A DNA stretch of 64,000 nt from Actinomadura violacea (GTDB taxonomy: Bacteria > Actinomycetota > Actinomycetes > Streptosporangiales > Streptosporangiaceae). The number at the start of each line of letters is the position of its first letter. Positions within the stretch are counted from its first letter, which is position 1. Position numbers and translations under genes: made by a program. Positions 17,216 through 25,541 of this stretch are shown in pieces. The notes beneath the pieces were generated by a model. It did not search any database. It saw only the letters and a program-made list of their open reading frames with translations, and was not told the origin of the DNA. The stretch spans positions 1 to 64,000 of the forward strand of contig NZ_JAGEPF010000026.1 of NCBI RefSeq assembly GCF_017573465.1, written 5' to 3'.

Positions 17216-18024
17216 CAGTGCTTCTCCTGCGGGTCGGGGACGAACCGGTAGACGGCGGTGCCGGGGGAGGCGACCGCGCACGAGACGGCCGCGTAGCCGT
17301 CGGCGACGAGGCGGCCCAGGGCGTCCGCGACCCGTTCGCGGAGCGCGATGGACTCCTCGCGGCCGGCGGCGACGTGGGCGTCCCAGTCGCTGGGCAGGCC
17401 GAACAGGACGGCGTCGCCGTCGCGGGCGGTCTCACCCCAGGGGACGGGCGGCGGCGCGGGTGCCCGGTCGCGCGCGGTGGGGAGGGCGGCGGTCAGGTCC
17501 CATTCGACGATGAGCCGGTCGGTGCGCATGCCGCGGTCCCGGCCGACGTCCTCGATGCCGAGCAGGTTCGGCTCGAACCAGCGGGCGACGGCGCCGAGGA
17601 CGTCGAGGTTGAAGTGCGCGTTGCGGGTGCGGACGGGGTCGAACGACCAGCGCATCGCGGTGACGCCGGTGGTGAGCACCTGCTCGCGCTGGCCGAGCTT
17701 GAGGGCGCGGCCGACGCCGCGGCCCTGCTGGTCGTCGCGGACGGCGGCCATCTGGGAGTAGTGGTAGACGCGGCCGGCGGGGTCGACGCCGCCGAAGCCG
17801 TAGGCGAACCCGACGAGGTCGCCGCCGTCGAACGCGCCGACGACGGAGCCGCCGTTGTGCGCGAGGGAGATGAGCAGCCGGGGGCTGACCGCGGGGTCGG
17901 TGTCGCCGAGCCGGAAGACCTCGCGGTAGAGGGCGACCGCGGCGCGCATCTCCGCGGGCCCGGACAGGGGCCGCACGTGCACGGCCGGGGATCTCACAGG
18001 CATCGCATCGCTAACTGTCAGCAC
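17215..18024 (-). CDS. GNAT acyltransferase, probable D-amino acid N-succinyltransferase
   Basis: A 269-residue protein with a GNAT fold near the N-terminus: YHYSQMAAVRDDQQGRGVGRAL (residues 87-108) is the acetyl-CoA-binding motif A (Q-x-x-G-x-G/A). The rest fits the group of GNAT proteins found next to NSAR, where the enzyme from Geobacillus kaustophilus is known to put succinyl from succinyl-CoA on D-amino acids. Translation couples directly into the NSAR gene. The start shown is GTG at 18024 (tcagga just upstream); an ATG at 18003 is the alternative. Succinyl-CoA and D-amino-acid specificity are inferred from context, not visible in the sequence. Confidence 0.78.
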   Translation of the reverse strand: MLTVSDAMPVRSPAVHVRPLSGPAEMRAAVALYREVFRLGDTDPAVSPRLLISLAHNGGSVVGAFDGGDLVGFAYGFGGVDPAGRVYHYSQMAAVRDDQQGRGVGRALKLGQREQVLTTGVTAMRWSFDPVRTRNAHFNLDVLGAVARWFEPNLLGIEDVGRDRGMRTDRLIVEWDLTAALPTARDRAPAPPPVPWGETARDGDAVLFGLPSDWDAHVAAGREESIALRERVADALGRLVADGYAAVSCAVASPGTAVYRFVPDPQEKH

Positions 18025-18159
18025 ATGTCCTGACCTAGATATGTTGTAGATCTATGTCCTCGTTGTAGCATCACGCCTTGTCAGCGTCAAATATCGTCGT
18101 GATCGTGACGGTTATACGATTCGTATGTTCGTCGATGATCTTCCGGGACCTGGAGGGAC
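18025..18159. promoter_or_regulatory. Divergent control region between GNAT-NSAR and M20 genes
   Basis: An AT-rich stretch holding at least two symmetric elements: tagatcta at 18047-18054 inside a run of agatatgt/agatctatgt repeats, and atacga-t-tcgtat at 18114-18126, which lies 34 bases before the M20 start. Also gtcag...ctgac spans the GNAT start. One regulator could control both directions from here. The M20 ribosome site ctggaggga ends the region. Confidence 0.5.
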
Positions 18160-19317
18160 ATGACCGCGCTCGACCCCGATGCCGCGACCCGCATCAGCGA
18201 GGCCGCCGCCGCCCTGCTGGATCCTGCCCGCGCCCGCCTGCGCGAGTACGCGCTCGCCGAGTCGCCGAGCGGCGACGCGGCGGCCCTGGCCCGCTGCGCC
18301 GACCTGGTCGAGGCCGGGCAGGCCGCCGCCGGCGGCCGGGTGCGGCGGGTGCCGTCCCCGAGCGGTGACCACCTGGTCGCCTCGTGGGGCCCGGACGGCC
18401 CCGGGCACCTGCTCGTCGTCGGCCACTACGACACCGTCTGGCCGGTCGGCCGCCTCGCCGACATGCCCTACACCGACGACGGCACCACGATCACCGGCCC
18501 CGGCGTGTTCGACATGAAGGGCGGCCTCGTCGCCCTGGAGACCGCGTTCCAAGCCCTCGACGCCGCCGGGATCGCCGTCCCCGCGCCCGTCCGCGCGGTC
18601 GTCGTCGCCGACGAGGAGGTCGGCAGCCCCACCGGCCGCGACCTCGTCGAGGCCGAGATGGACGGCGCCGCCGCCGTCATCGGGCTGGAGTCGCCCCACC
18701 CCGACGGCGCGCTGAAGTCCGCGCGCCGCGGCAGCACCCGCGTCGCGCTGCGGGTCCGCGGCCGCGAGGCGCACGCCGCCCTCGACCCGGGCCGCGGCGT
18801 GTCCGCGATCGACGAGCTGCTCGACCAGCTCGCCGCCGTCCGCGCCGCCGTCCCGGACGACGGCACCACCCTGTTCAACATCGGCCGGATCGAGGGCGGC
18901 AGCCGCGCCAACGTGATCGCCGGGGACGCTTGGGCGGAGATCGGCCTCCGCTTTACCGACGCCGGATCCGAGCGCCGGATGCTGGACGTGCTCGCCGGCG
19001 CCCGCCCCGCCCGGGACGGCGCGCGGGTCGAGGCGGAGGTGCTGACGTCCCGGCCGACCTGGCAGGACGACCCCGCCAACCCGCTGCTGGCGCACCTGGC
19101 GGGGCTCGGCGCCGCGCTCGGGCGGGACGTGCGGGGCCGTCCGGCGGCGGGCGCGGGCGATGCGAACCTGCCCGGCTCGCGCGGCCTGCCGACGCTCGAC
19201 GGCCTCGGCCCGCGCGGGCGCGGCGCGCACGCCGCCGACGAGCACGTCCAGGCCGCCGACCTGTCCCGCTGCGCCGCGCTGCTCGCCGCGCTGTTCGCCG
19301 TCCCGTACCGGCCCTGA
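18160..19317 (+). CDS. M20-family metallopeptidase, probable N-succinyl-L-amino acid desuccinylase (carboxypeptidase G2-like)
   Basis: Di-zinc hydrolase of the M20 (glutamate carboxypeptidase/CPG2) family, 385 residues. Visible ligands and catalytic residues: VVGHYDTVWP with His89 and Asp91, GVFDMKGG with Asp118, and VVADEEVGS with Glu152-Glu153. A dimerisation domain follows (residues about 185-300, EAHAALDPGRGVSAIDELL) before the C-terminal half returns with AGAGDANLPG. It starts 135 bases from the divergent GNAT gene. Together the three supply acyl transfer, racemisation and deacylation, the known D- to L-amino-acid route. A folate or peptide carboxypeptidase role cannot be excluded. Confidence 0.82.
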   Translation: MTALDPDAATRISEAAAALLDPARARLREYALAESPSGDAAALARCADLVEAGQAAAGGRVRRVPSPSGDHLVASWGPDGPGHLLVVGHYDTVWPVGRLADMPYTDDGTTITGPGVFDMKGGLVALETAFQALDAAGIAVPAPVRAVVVADEEVGSPTGRDLVEAEMDGAAAVIGLESPHPDGALKSARRGSTRVALRVRGREAHAALDPGRGVSAIDELLDQLAAVRAAVPDDGTTLFNIGRIEGGSRANVIAGDAWAEIGLRFTDAGSERRMLDVLAGARPARDGARVEAEVLTSRPTWQDDPANPLLAHLAGLGAALGRDVRGRPAAGAGDANLPGSRGLPTLDGLGPRGRGAHAADEHVQAADLSRCAALLAALFAVPYRP

Positions 19318-19377
19318 CCCCGGAAACGGGCGAAACCGGGTCGACGCGGCCAGGCCGGGGCGAGCAGAATCACCGGC

Positions 19378-22179
19378 GTGAAAGTTCGGCTCGCGGGCGG
19401 CGTGGTGGCCTCGGACCTGGCCGCGTGGATCGCGCGTCCGGCCGGTCCGGAGCGGGTCGCCGGCGCCTCGTCCGCGCAGCCCGGCGCGGCCGTCGCGCTG
19501 GGCCCCGCGGACGCCGCCGGCGAGGACGTCCGGCGCGCGCTCGCGCGGCTGTCCGCGCTGGTCGAGGCGGGCGGGGCGACCGCCGCCGGTGCGGGCGTCG
19601 ACCTCGGCGGCGGGTTCCGGTCCGCCCGGCTGGACGGCGCGCGCGGCGACCAGCGCGACGCGGTGCTCGCCGCGCTGCGGGCGCTCGGCCTGGAGAACGC
19701 GGGACGGCTGGGGGACCGCGCCGGGTTCCTCGTCGCGCTGTTCGGCCCGGCGGTCACCCGGCGGGTGGGCGCGGCGGCGGCGAAGGCGGCCGGGGACGGC
19801 CGGTGGGCCGCGCTGCACCTGGCGTCCGCCGCGAGCGACGTCCTCGGCCCCGAGCAGCTGGAACGCGTCCTCGACCTGGACGGTCCCGACGCCCTCGTCC
19901 CGGCGGCGCCGTCCCTGCTCGCCGGGTACCTGCGCCAGGTGTTCGAGGGGGTGCCGCGCCCGCGCCGCCTCGACCTGCTCCTCGACCTGTGGGGGCGGGT
20001 CCTCGGCGAGCGCGACCGGCGCGGCCGCCGCGCCCGCCGGCTGGCCACGCAGGGCCGCCGCGACCGCCTGTCCGACCTGCGCGAACTCCGCGCCCGCTAC
20101 GAGGACGAGCTGGTCGTCCGGCATCTGAAGGCCGCGCTGTGCCTGGACGAGCCGACCCTCGCCGACGCGGCGCGGTGGACCCCGCCCGACCATTACTGGC
20201 ACGGCCAGCTCGCCCGGTTGCTGGACGACGCGATCGCCGCGACCGCGCTGCTGCGGACCGCCGTCGCGGTCGCCGACCACGGCTACGAGGAGGGCCTGGC
20301 GCGCTTCGCGCCGCTCATCGAGGCCGTCGTCGCCCGGTGCCCCGCGTGGAGCGACGGCCGCCGCCGCGACGGCGGGCTGCCCGCCCGGCCAAGCGTCCAC
20401 GTGGGCGAGATCCACGGCAGGCTGTCCGCCGGGAGGCCGGTCGACGCGCGGCTCATCGGCTTCGTCAAGCCGCGGCTGACGCGCGCGCGGGAGTTCGCCC
20501 TCCTGGTCATCGAGACCGCCGAGACGGTGATGGAACGGATGGTCGGGCAGCGCGACGACGTGCTGCGCGCCTGGGGCGGGACCGAGTCCCACCTGCGTGA
20601 ATGGCGCTCGGTGGCCGGGTACGGCGCGGGCCGGACGCCCGCCGGGTGGGACGGCATCGCGCCGTGGACCGGCCCGCTCCTCGGCGACCGCGAACCGCTG
20701 CGCGACCGCGAGGAGCTGAACGGCGACCTGCTCTGGTACGTCGACCTGATCGACGCGCTCGCCCGGCTGCACGGCCACGACGCGGCGCGTTCGGTGGACG
20801 GCACCGGCGCGCCCTGGTTCGACCACGACCCGCCGCCCGCCGACCCGGAGCCGCTCACGCCGCGGCTCGACTCGGTGACGCTCGCCGTGTGCGGCGCGGC
20901 GCAGATCGTCGCGCTCGGCGGCGCCCCGCCGAAGGGCGCCCGCACCTGGGCCGCGTTCGCCGAAGGGCTGACCGCGGGGACGGCGATCAGCGAGGCGCTG
21001 ACCGGCGAGTTCGCGGTGCCGCCGGCCGTGGCCGCCGCCGACGGGTCGGCCGTGCCCGGCGCGGGGGTCCGGGTGCGGGTCGCCCGCAGCGCGCGCGACC
21101 TGGCCGAATGGTCGGACTACATGGGCAACTGCATCGCCGGATACTGGTACATCGAGGACGCCCGCAAGGGCGAGATCGCGCTGCTCGGCTTCTACCGCGA
21201 GAACGGCGTGCTCGTCGCGAACGCGGAGATCAGCCCGCTCCGCCCGCAGGCGCGCGGCTGGCGGGTCTCGGAGATCGCGGCGCGGTTCAACGCGGCGCCC
21301 GGCGAGGAGCTGGAGCGCCGGGTCCGCGCGTGGGTGGGCACGATCCCCGGCGCCCGGCCGGCCGAGGCGCCGGCGCCGGAGGAGGTCCCGCCCGCCCGCG
21401 CGGCGCGGCGGCCCGCCGCACCGCGCCTGGTCGAGGAGGTCGGACCGGCGCTCGGCGACCTCGCCCGCGCGGCGTGGGACGTCTCCGGCGCCCCGGCCCT
21501 GGACGTGTTCGCCGCGGTCGCCGCGACCCCGCCGGATGCGGCGCCGATCCGGCTGCGGCGCCTCGGATCCGCGCAGCTCACCGCCGCCGTCCGCCGCGCG
21601 CTCGACACCGGGGCGGTGCCGCTCGCCCGGTTGTGGGACGCGACGGCGGCGCGGCCGCTCGCCGCCGCGCTCGACGGCCTGGACCCGGCGCTGCGCGAGC
21701 GCTACGACCAGCTGCCGCTGCTGCTCGGCGAACCGCCGCTGCCGAAGACGCTGCGCCGGCTCGTCCGGCTGCCCGCGATCGCCGACCCGTACGCGCTCGA
21801 CCTTGCCGGACGCCGCGTCCGCGCGGCGATCGGGCGGCTGGCGCTGCAGGACGACCCGGCCGTCTCCCGCGCCGTCGCGCACCGGCCGGCCGGGCCGCTG
21901 CTGTGCGCGCTGGCCGTCCTGGTGACCTGCGCCGCGCCGGAGATCCCGCTCGCGACCGTCGTCCCGCCGCGCAAGATCCACGTTCCCGGCTACCCGGCGT
22001 CCACCCTGAAGGACGAGGACGGCCCGTGGCAGCGCGCGCTGCCCGGCGCCGCCGAGCTCGGCGCGGACACCGGCGCCTTCTGGGACGCGACGGCCGCGCA
22101 CGGGCTGCGCGTCCCCGCGTCCTGGCTGGGCGCGGGCGGCTGGACGGCCCTGTGGTCCCGCGCCCACGCCCGCCACTGA
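19378..22179 (+). CDS. Large protein with PcfJ-like core, function unknown
   Basis: A 933-residue soluble protein rich in Ala, Arg and Leu. Most of it is helical and unrecognised. Residues about 564-630 stand out: RSARDLAEWSDYMGNCIAGY, then a G-x-I-A-L-L-G-F-Y strand, ANAEISP, and RVSEIAARFNAAP. This follows the conserved core of PcfJ-like proteins (M-x-N/H-C-x-x-Y, then strands, then a Gln/Glu-x-x-x-x-x-N motif), a family first seen on conjugative plasmids and of unknown biochemistry. The GTG start at 19378 has a weak ribosome site. No conjugation genes surround it. It converges on an MFS gene with a shared terminator. Confidence 0.6.
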   Translation: MKVRLAGGVVASDLAAWIARPAGPERVAGASSAQPGAAVALGPADAAGEDVRRALARLSALVEAGGATAAGAGVDLGGGFRSARLDGARGDQRDAVLAALRALGLENAGRLGDRAGFLVALFGPAVTRRVGAAAAKAAGDGRWAALHLASAASDVLGPEQLERVLDLDGPDALVPAAPSLLAGYLRQVFEGVPRPRRLDLLLDLWGRVLGERDRRGRRARRLATQGRRDRLSDLRELRARYEDELVVRHLKAALCLDEPTLADAARWTPPDHYWHGQLARLLDDAIAATALLRTAVAVADHGYEEGLARFAPLIEAVVARCPAWSDGRRRDGGLPARPSVHVGEIHGRLSAGRPVDARLIGFVKPRLTRAREFALLVIETAETVMERMVGQRDDVLRAWGGTESHLREWRSVAGYGAGRTPAGWDGIAPWTGPLLGDREPLRDREELNGDLLWYVDLIDALARLHGHDAARSVDGTGAPWFDHDPPPADPEPLTPRLDSVTLAVCGAAQIVALGGAPPKGARTWAAFAEGLTAGTAISEALTGEFAVPPAVAAADGSAVPGAGVRVRVARSARDLAEWSDYMGNCIAGYWYIEDARKGEIALLGFYRENGVLVANAEISPLRPQARGWRVSEIAARFNAAPGEELERRVRAWVGTIPGARPAEAPAPEEVPPARAARRPAAPRLVEEVGPALGDLARAAWDVSGAPALDVFAAVAATPPDAAPIRLRRLGSAQLTAAVRRALDTGAVPLARLWDATAARPLAAALDGLDPALRERYDQLPLLLGEPPLPKTLRRLVRLPAIADPYALDLAGRRVRAAIGRLALQDDPAVSRAVAHRPAGPLLCALAVLVTCAAPEIPLATVVPPRKIHVPGYPASTLKDEDGPWQRALPGAAELGADTGAFWDATAAHGLRVPASWLGAGGWTALWSRAHARH

Positions 22180-22183
22180 CGGC

Positions 22184-22212
22184 CGTCCCGCGGACCGTCG
22201 GCCCGCGGGACG
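22184..22212. terminator. Bidirectional hairpin terminator
   Basis: cgtcccgcgg at 22184-22193 pairs perfectly with ccgcgggacg at 22203-22212 around a 9-base loop. It lies between the convergent PcfJ-like gene and the MFS gene. There is no T-run, as is common for actinomycete terminators. Confidence 0.7.
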
Positions 22213-22227
22213 CCGCCTCAGAACCTC

Positions 22228-23736
22228 CTACTTCTCGGCCTCGGCCGCCTCCAGGTCGGCCTTCGCGGCGCGCGGGCTCCACCGCCCGGCGAGCGGCAGC
22301 ATCAGCGCGAAGAACAGCAGCTGCGCGACGATGCACACCCACCACCAGTGCTGCCACTGGTGCGGCGCGTCCGCGGCCGCCTGCTTGATGTCGGCGAGGT
22401 GCTGCATCAGCGCCGCCGACGGGGCATGCCCGGCCTCCTTCGCCGCCTTGGCCTCCGCGAGCTTCTCGGGTGCGCTGACCAGGGTGTTCGCGCTGCTCAC
22501 CACGTACTGCAGCACGAAGATGGAACCGGCGACGGCGATCCGGGTCGTCCAGCCCCAGACGGCCAGCCCGTGCGCCATCAGCGCCGGGTTGCGCCGCTCG
22601 ATCGTCTCGGTGAACGCCGCCATCCACGGCGCGTACGCGATGGCGAGGCCGACCGCCAGCAGGCTGACGATCGTCGCGAGCGCGCCGAAGCTCGTGTGCG
22701 GATGGGTGGCGCGGGTCAGGAACACGTACGTCATGACCACCGCGAGGACGGTGCCGCCCGCCATGAACGGCTTGCGCACCCGCAGCCGGTCGGACACGAG
22801 CCCGACGACGACCAGCGCGATCGCGTCCATCGCCCAGTACCAGGTGTTGATCCCGTTGGCGCGGGACGTGGAGAACCCGAACGTGGTGGTCAGGTAGATG
22901 GTGAAGAACCCGACCGCGGTGTAGTAGATGATCAGGAAGATCGAGATCCCGGCGGCGGGGGCGAGGATGTCGAACTTCAGCATCTGCGCCCACGGCCGGC
23001 CGAGGTCGGCGCTCGCCTCGGCCTGCGCCGCGCGCGCCTCCACCTTCGCGCGGTCCTCGGCGCTGACCATGACCTGACTGCGCAGGCCCGGGTTCAGCTC
23101 CCGCAGGCCGGCGAGCGCGATGGCGAACACGACGAGCCCGAAGGCGCCCATGATGTAGTACTGGCTGGCCCAGCTGTCGTCGAGCCGCTCCAGCGTCCGG
23201 TTCGCGACGAAGCTGACGATGAGGCTCGCCACGACGGGGCCGAGCGTCCAGAAGCCCATCGCGGACGCGCGGCCGATCTGCGGGGAGAAGTCCCGGACCA
23301 GCGCGGGCGTGGCCACCAGGATCACGCCCTCGACCATCCCGATGACCGTGAGCAGGACGACGAACGCCCACTTGTTCGGCATCGAGGGGACGAGCAGCGT
23401 CAGCACCCCCGTGACGCCGAGCCCGTAGGCGACCAGGTTCGCCCGCCCCCACTTGTCGCAGAGCCCGGCGGCGAGCGCGCCGAACGCGCCGACCAGGCCC
23501 CCGACGACCAGCGCGTTGACGTAGAAGAGGAACGACATCTCGAAGTGGGCGAGCACGAGCGGCGCCACGCCGCCGGTCACGTACTGCTCGCAGTACAGGA
23601 CGATCGTGGCGAGGACGACCACCGCGAGGTACCACACGCGGGGGCCGGTTTCGGGGTAGCGGTCGAGGTCGCGCTTCCAGAGGCGGTCGATCGCGGCTCG
23701 GGGTTCGGGGGCGGCCGGGTGTTCGAGGGTGGTCAT
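22228..23736 (-). CDS. MFS transporter (probable uptake system of the acyl-CoA island)
   Basis: A 502-residue major facilitator with about twelve hydrophobic segments. Motif A is GALAAGLCDKWGRANLVAYG after the second segment, and a partial repeat VGLVSDRLRVRKPF follows segment 8. A long charged stretch near the C-terminus (LAEAKAAKEAGHAPSAALMQ) precedes the last segment. The ATG at 23736 follows aaagagg at the right distance and is preferred to the GTG at 23742. It is divergent from the DUF35 gene, and the promoter gap holds the 9-7-9 operator, so it probably carries the substrate or co-substrate of that pathway. Substrate is unknown. Confidence 0.8.
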   Translation of the reverse strand: MTTLEHPAAPEPRAAIDRLWKRDLDRYPETGPRVWYLAVVVLATIVLYCEQYVTGGVAPLVLAHFEMSFLFYVNALVVGGLVGAFGALAAGLCDKWGRANLVAYGLGVTGVLTLLVPSMPNKWAFVVLLTVIGMVEGVILVATPALVRDFSPQIGRASAMGFWTLGPVVASLIVSFVANRTLERLDDSWASQYYIMGAFGLVVFAIALAGLRELNPGLRSQVMVSAEDRAKVEARAAQAEASADLGRPWAQMLKFDILAPAAGISIFLIIYYTAVGFFTIYLTTTFGFSTSRANGINTWYWAMDAIALVVVGLVSDRLRVRKPFMAGGTVLAVVMTYVFLTRATHPHTSFGALATIVSLLAVGLAIAYAPWMAAFTETIERRNPALMAHGLAVWGWTTRIAVAGSIFVLQYVVSSANTLVSAPEKLAEAKAAKEAGHAPSAALMQHLADIKQAAADAPHQWQHWWWVCIVAQLLFFALMLPLAGRWSPRAAKADLEAAEAEK

Positions 23737-23831
23737 GGGCACCTCTTTCCGGTTGTCCCGGCGGGGGGCTTTCGGGCCCGGTGGTTCTTGAGGCGAACTC
23801 TAGGTTCGGGTCCTTAAATTTTCCAGAGCTA

Positions 23832-23856
23832 AGTTCTAGAATCTCGATCTAGAACT
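23832..23856. promoter_or_regulatory. Perfect 9-7-9 operator, member of TAGAA-N5-TTCTA family
   Basis: agttctaga (23832-23840) is followed after 7 bases by its exact reverse complement tctagaact (23848-23856). Inside lies tagaa-tctcg-atcta (23837-23851), matching the sites at 28841, 28916 and 44251 with one mismatch. It stands in the gap between the divergent MFS and DUF35 genes, 15 bases before the DUF35 start, so binding would block initiation. Confidence 0.75.
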
Positions 23857-23871
23857 ATTTCGAGGAGGGCG

Positions 23872-24351
23872 ATGTCCACCGCCTCCAGGCCCGCCGCGTC
23901 CGGCGCCACGCCCGCGACCGCGGCCAAGGCCGCGCCCGAGACCACGCCCAAGGCCGTCCCCCGGCCGACCCCCGACACCCGGCCGTTCTGGGACGGCGCC
24001 GCCGCCGGTGAGCTGCGCGTCCAGCGCTGCCGCGGCTGCGCCCGGCACTTCTTCTATCCCCGCCCCGCCTGCCCGCACTGCGGCTCCGGCGACGTCGAGT
24101 GGGTGACGGCCTCTGGGCGCGCCACCCTGCACTCGTACGTGATCAACCATCGTCCGGCGCCCGGCTTCGCGGACGAGGCGCCCTACGTCATCGCCATCGT
24201 GGAGCTGGAGGAAGGCGTCCGGATGATGAGCAACCTCGTCGGCGTCCCGGCCGACCCCGAGCACCTGCCGCTCGACCTGCCGCTCCGCGTCGTCTTCGAG
24301 CCGCGCGGCGACGTCCACCTGCCGCTGTTCACCCCTGCGGAGGCCCGGTGA
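23872..24351 (+). CDS. DUF35 / OB-fold zinc-ribbon acyl-CoA-associated protein
   Basis: A 159-residue protein with a Pro/Ala-rich N-terminus, a helix with FWDGAAAGELRVQRC, a zinc ribbon (CRGCARHFFYPRPACPHC, four cysteines) and an OB-fold (ATLHSYVINHRP...PYVIAIVELEEG...). DUF35 proteins bind acyl-CoA and work as partners of thiolase-like enzymes, for example in steroid side-chain aldol cleavage. The next gene is exactly such a thiolase-like protein and overlaps it by four bases (GTGA). ATG at 23872 follows gaggagg. Confidence 0.9.
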   Translation: MSTASRPAASGATPATAAKAAPETTPKAVPRPTPDTRPFWDGAAAGELRVQRCRGCARHFFYPRPACPHCGSGDVEWVTASGRATLHSYVINHRPAPGFADEAPYVIAIVELEEGVRMMSNLVGVPADPEHLPLDLPLRVVFEPRGDVHLPLFTPAEAR

Positions 24352-25487
24352 ACATCGTCATCGCCGGCGCCGCCGAGACCGACGAGATCGGCCGGCTGCC
24401 CGGCCACTCCACCCGGCAGCTGCACCTGGAGGCCGCGCGCAACGCCCTCGCCGACGCCGGGCTCACCAAGGACGACATCGACGGCGTCGCCACCGTCGGC
24501 ACGCCCGGCCCGGTCGAGATCGCGCACTCGCTCGGCATCGAGCCCGCCTGGCTGGACGGCACGCAGGTCGGCGGCTCGTCGTTCCTGTTCCACGTCCGGC
24601 ACGCCGCCGCCGCGATCCGTGCCGGGATGTGCCGGACCGTCCTCATCACGCACGGCGAATCGGGCCGCTCGCGCGTCGGCGCACCCCGCTACGCCCGCAC
24701 CCCCGACTCGCTGAGCGGCCAGTTCGAGGCGCCGTACGGGGTGCTCGGCCCGACGAGCGCGTTCACGCTCACCGCGCTGCGCTACATGAAGGAGACCGGC
24801 CTCACCCACGAGCAGCTCGCCGAGGTCCCCGTCGCGCAGCGCCGCTGGGCGAACCTCAACCCGCGCGCGATGTACCGGGACCTCATCACCGTCGAGGACG
24901 TCCTCGCGTCCCGGATGGTCGCCTACCCGTTCCACCTGCTGGAGTGCTGCCTGGTCACCGACGGCGGCGGCGCGCTCATCGTCACCTCCGAGGACAGGGC
25001 GCGCGCGCTCGGCACCCGCCGCCCGCTCGTCCACCTGCTGGGCGCGGGGGAGTCGGCGGAGTCGCCGATCATCTCGCAGATGGCGGACCTGACCAGCTCG
25101 GCCGCGTTCCGGAGGGCGTCGCGCGCCGCGTTCGCCGAGGCGGGCGTCGGGCACGGCGACGTCGACCACCTGATGATCTACGACGCGTTCGCGCACCTGC
25201 CGATCTACGGCCTGGAGGACATGGGCTTCGTCGGGCGCGGCGAGGCGGGCGCGTTCATCGCCGAAGGCCACACCTCGCCCGGCGGCCGCCTCCCGCTGAA
25301 CACCAACGGCGGCGGCCTGTCCTACACCCACACCGGCATGTACGGGATGTTCGCGATCCAGGAGGCGGTCCGCCAGCTCCGCAAGGAGGCCGCCGCCCAG
25401 GTCCCGGACGCGGAGGTCAGCGTGGTCCTCGGCAACGGCGGCATGTTCATGTCCGCCGCCGTCCTCGTCCTGGCCTCGCATCGCTGA
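24348..25487 (+). CDS. Thiolase-like protein (Ltp2/SCPx-type) without the thiolase nucleophile Cys
   Basis: A 379-residue thiolase-fold protein starting at GTG 24348 inside the end of the DUF35 gene. Where classical thiolases have the nucleophilic cysteine (C-x-S-G), this protein reads QVGGSSFLFHVRHAAAAI, with Ser. Conserved parts later are VDHLMIYDAFAHLPIYGLED and LPLNTNGGGLSYTHTGMYGM. This fits the Ltp2-like branch, in which a DUF35 partner and tyrosines support retro-aldol cleavage of a beta-hydroxyacyl-CoA instead of thiolysis. With the neighbouring ligase and dehydrogenase this suggests acyl-CoA side-chain degradation. The exact substrate is unknown. Confidence 0.82.
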   Translation: MNIVIAGAAETDEIGRLPGHSTRQLHLEAARNALADAGLTKDDIDGVATVGTPGPVEIAHSLGIEPAWLDGTQVGGSSFLFHVRHAAAAIRAGMCRTVLITHGESGRSRVGAPRYARTPDSLSGQFEAPYGVLGPTSAFTLTALRYMKETGLTHEQLAEVPVAQRRWANLNPRAMYRDLITVEDVLASRMVAYPFHLLECCLVTDGGGALIVTSEDRARALGTRRPLVHLLGAGESAESPIISQMADLTSSAAFRRASRAAFAEAGVGHGDVDHLMIYDAFAHLPIYGLEDMGFVGRGEAGAFIAEGHTSPGGRLPLNTNGGGLSYTHTGMYGMFAIQEAVRQLRKEAAAQVPDAEVSVVLGNGGMFMSAAVLVLASHR

Positions 25488-25490
25488 GCC

Positions 25491-25536
25491 GCGGCGTGCC
25501 GCCCCCAGGCCGGCCGTCATCGGGGCGGCACGCCGC
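25491..25536. terminator. Bidirectional hairpin, related to the 16039/37382 repeat
   Basis: gcggcgtgccgcccc (25491-25505) pairs perfectly with ggggcggcacgccgc (25522-25536); ctgag (25484-25488) and ctcag (25541-25545) extend it. It shares the gcggcgtg core with the hairpins at 16039 and 37382 and, like them, lies exactly between convergent genes. Confidence 0.75.
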
Positions 25537-25541
25537 AGATC

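Noticed and set aside
18112..22176. A 1354-codon open frame on the minus strand
   Set aside because: It covers the M20 and PcfJ-like genes in antisense, lacks motifs and has biased composition; the sense genes carry clear motifs and ribosome sites.
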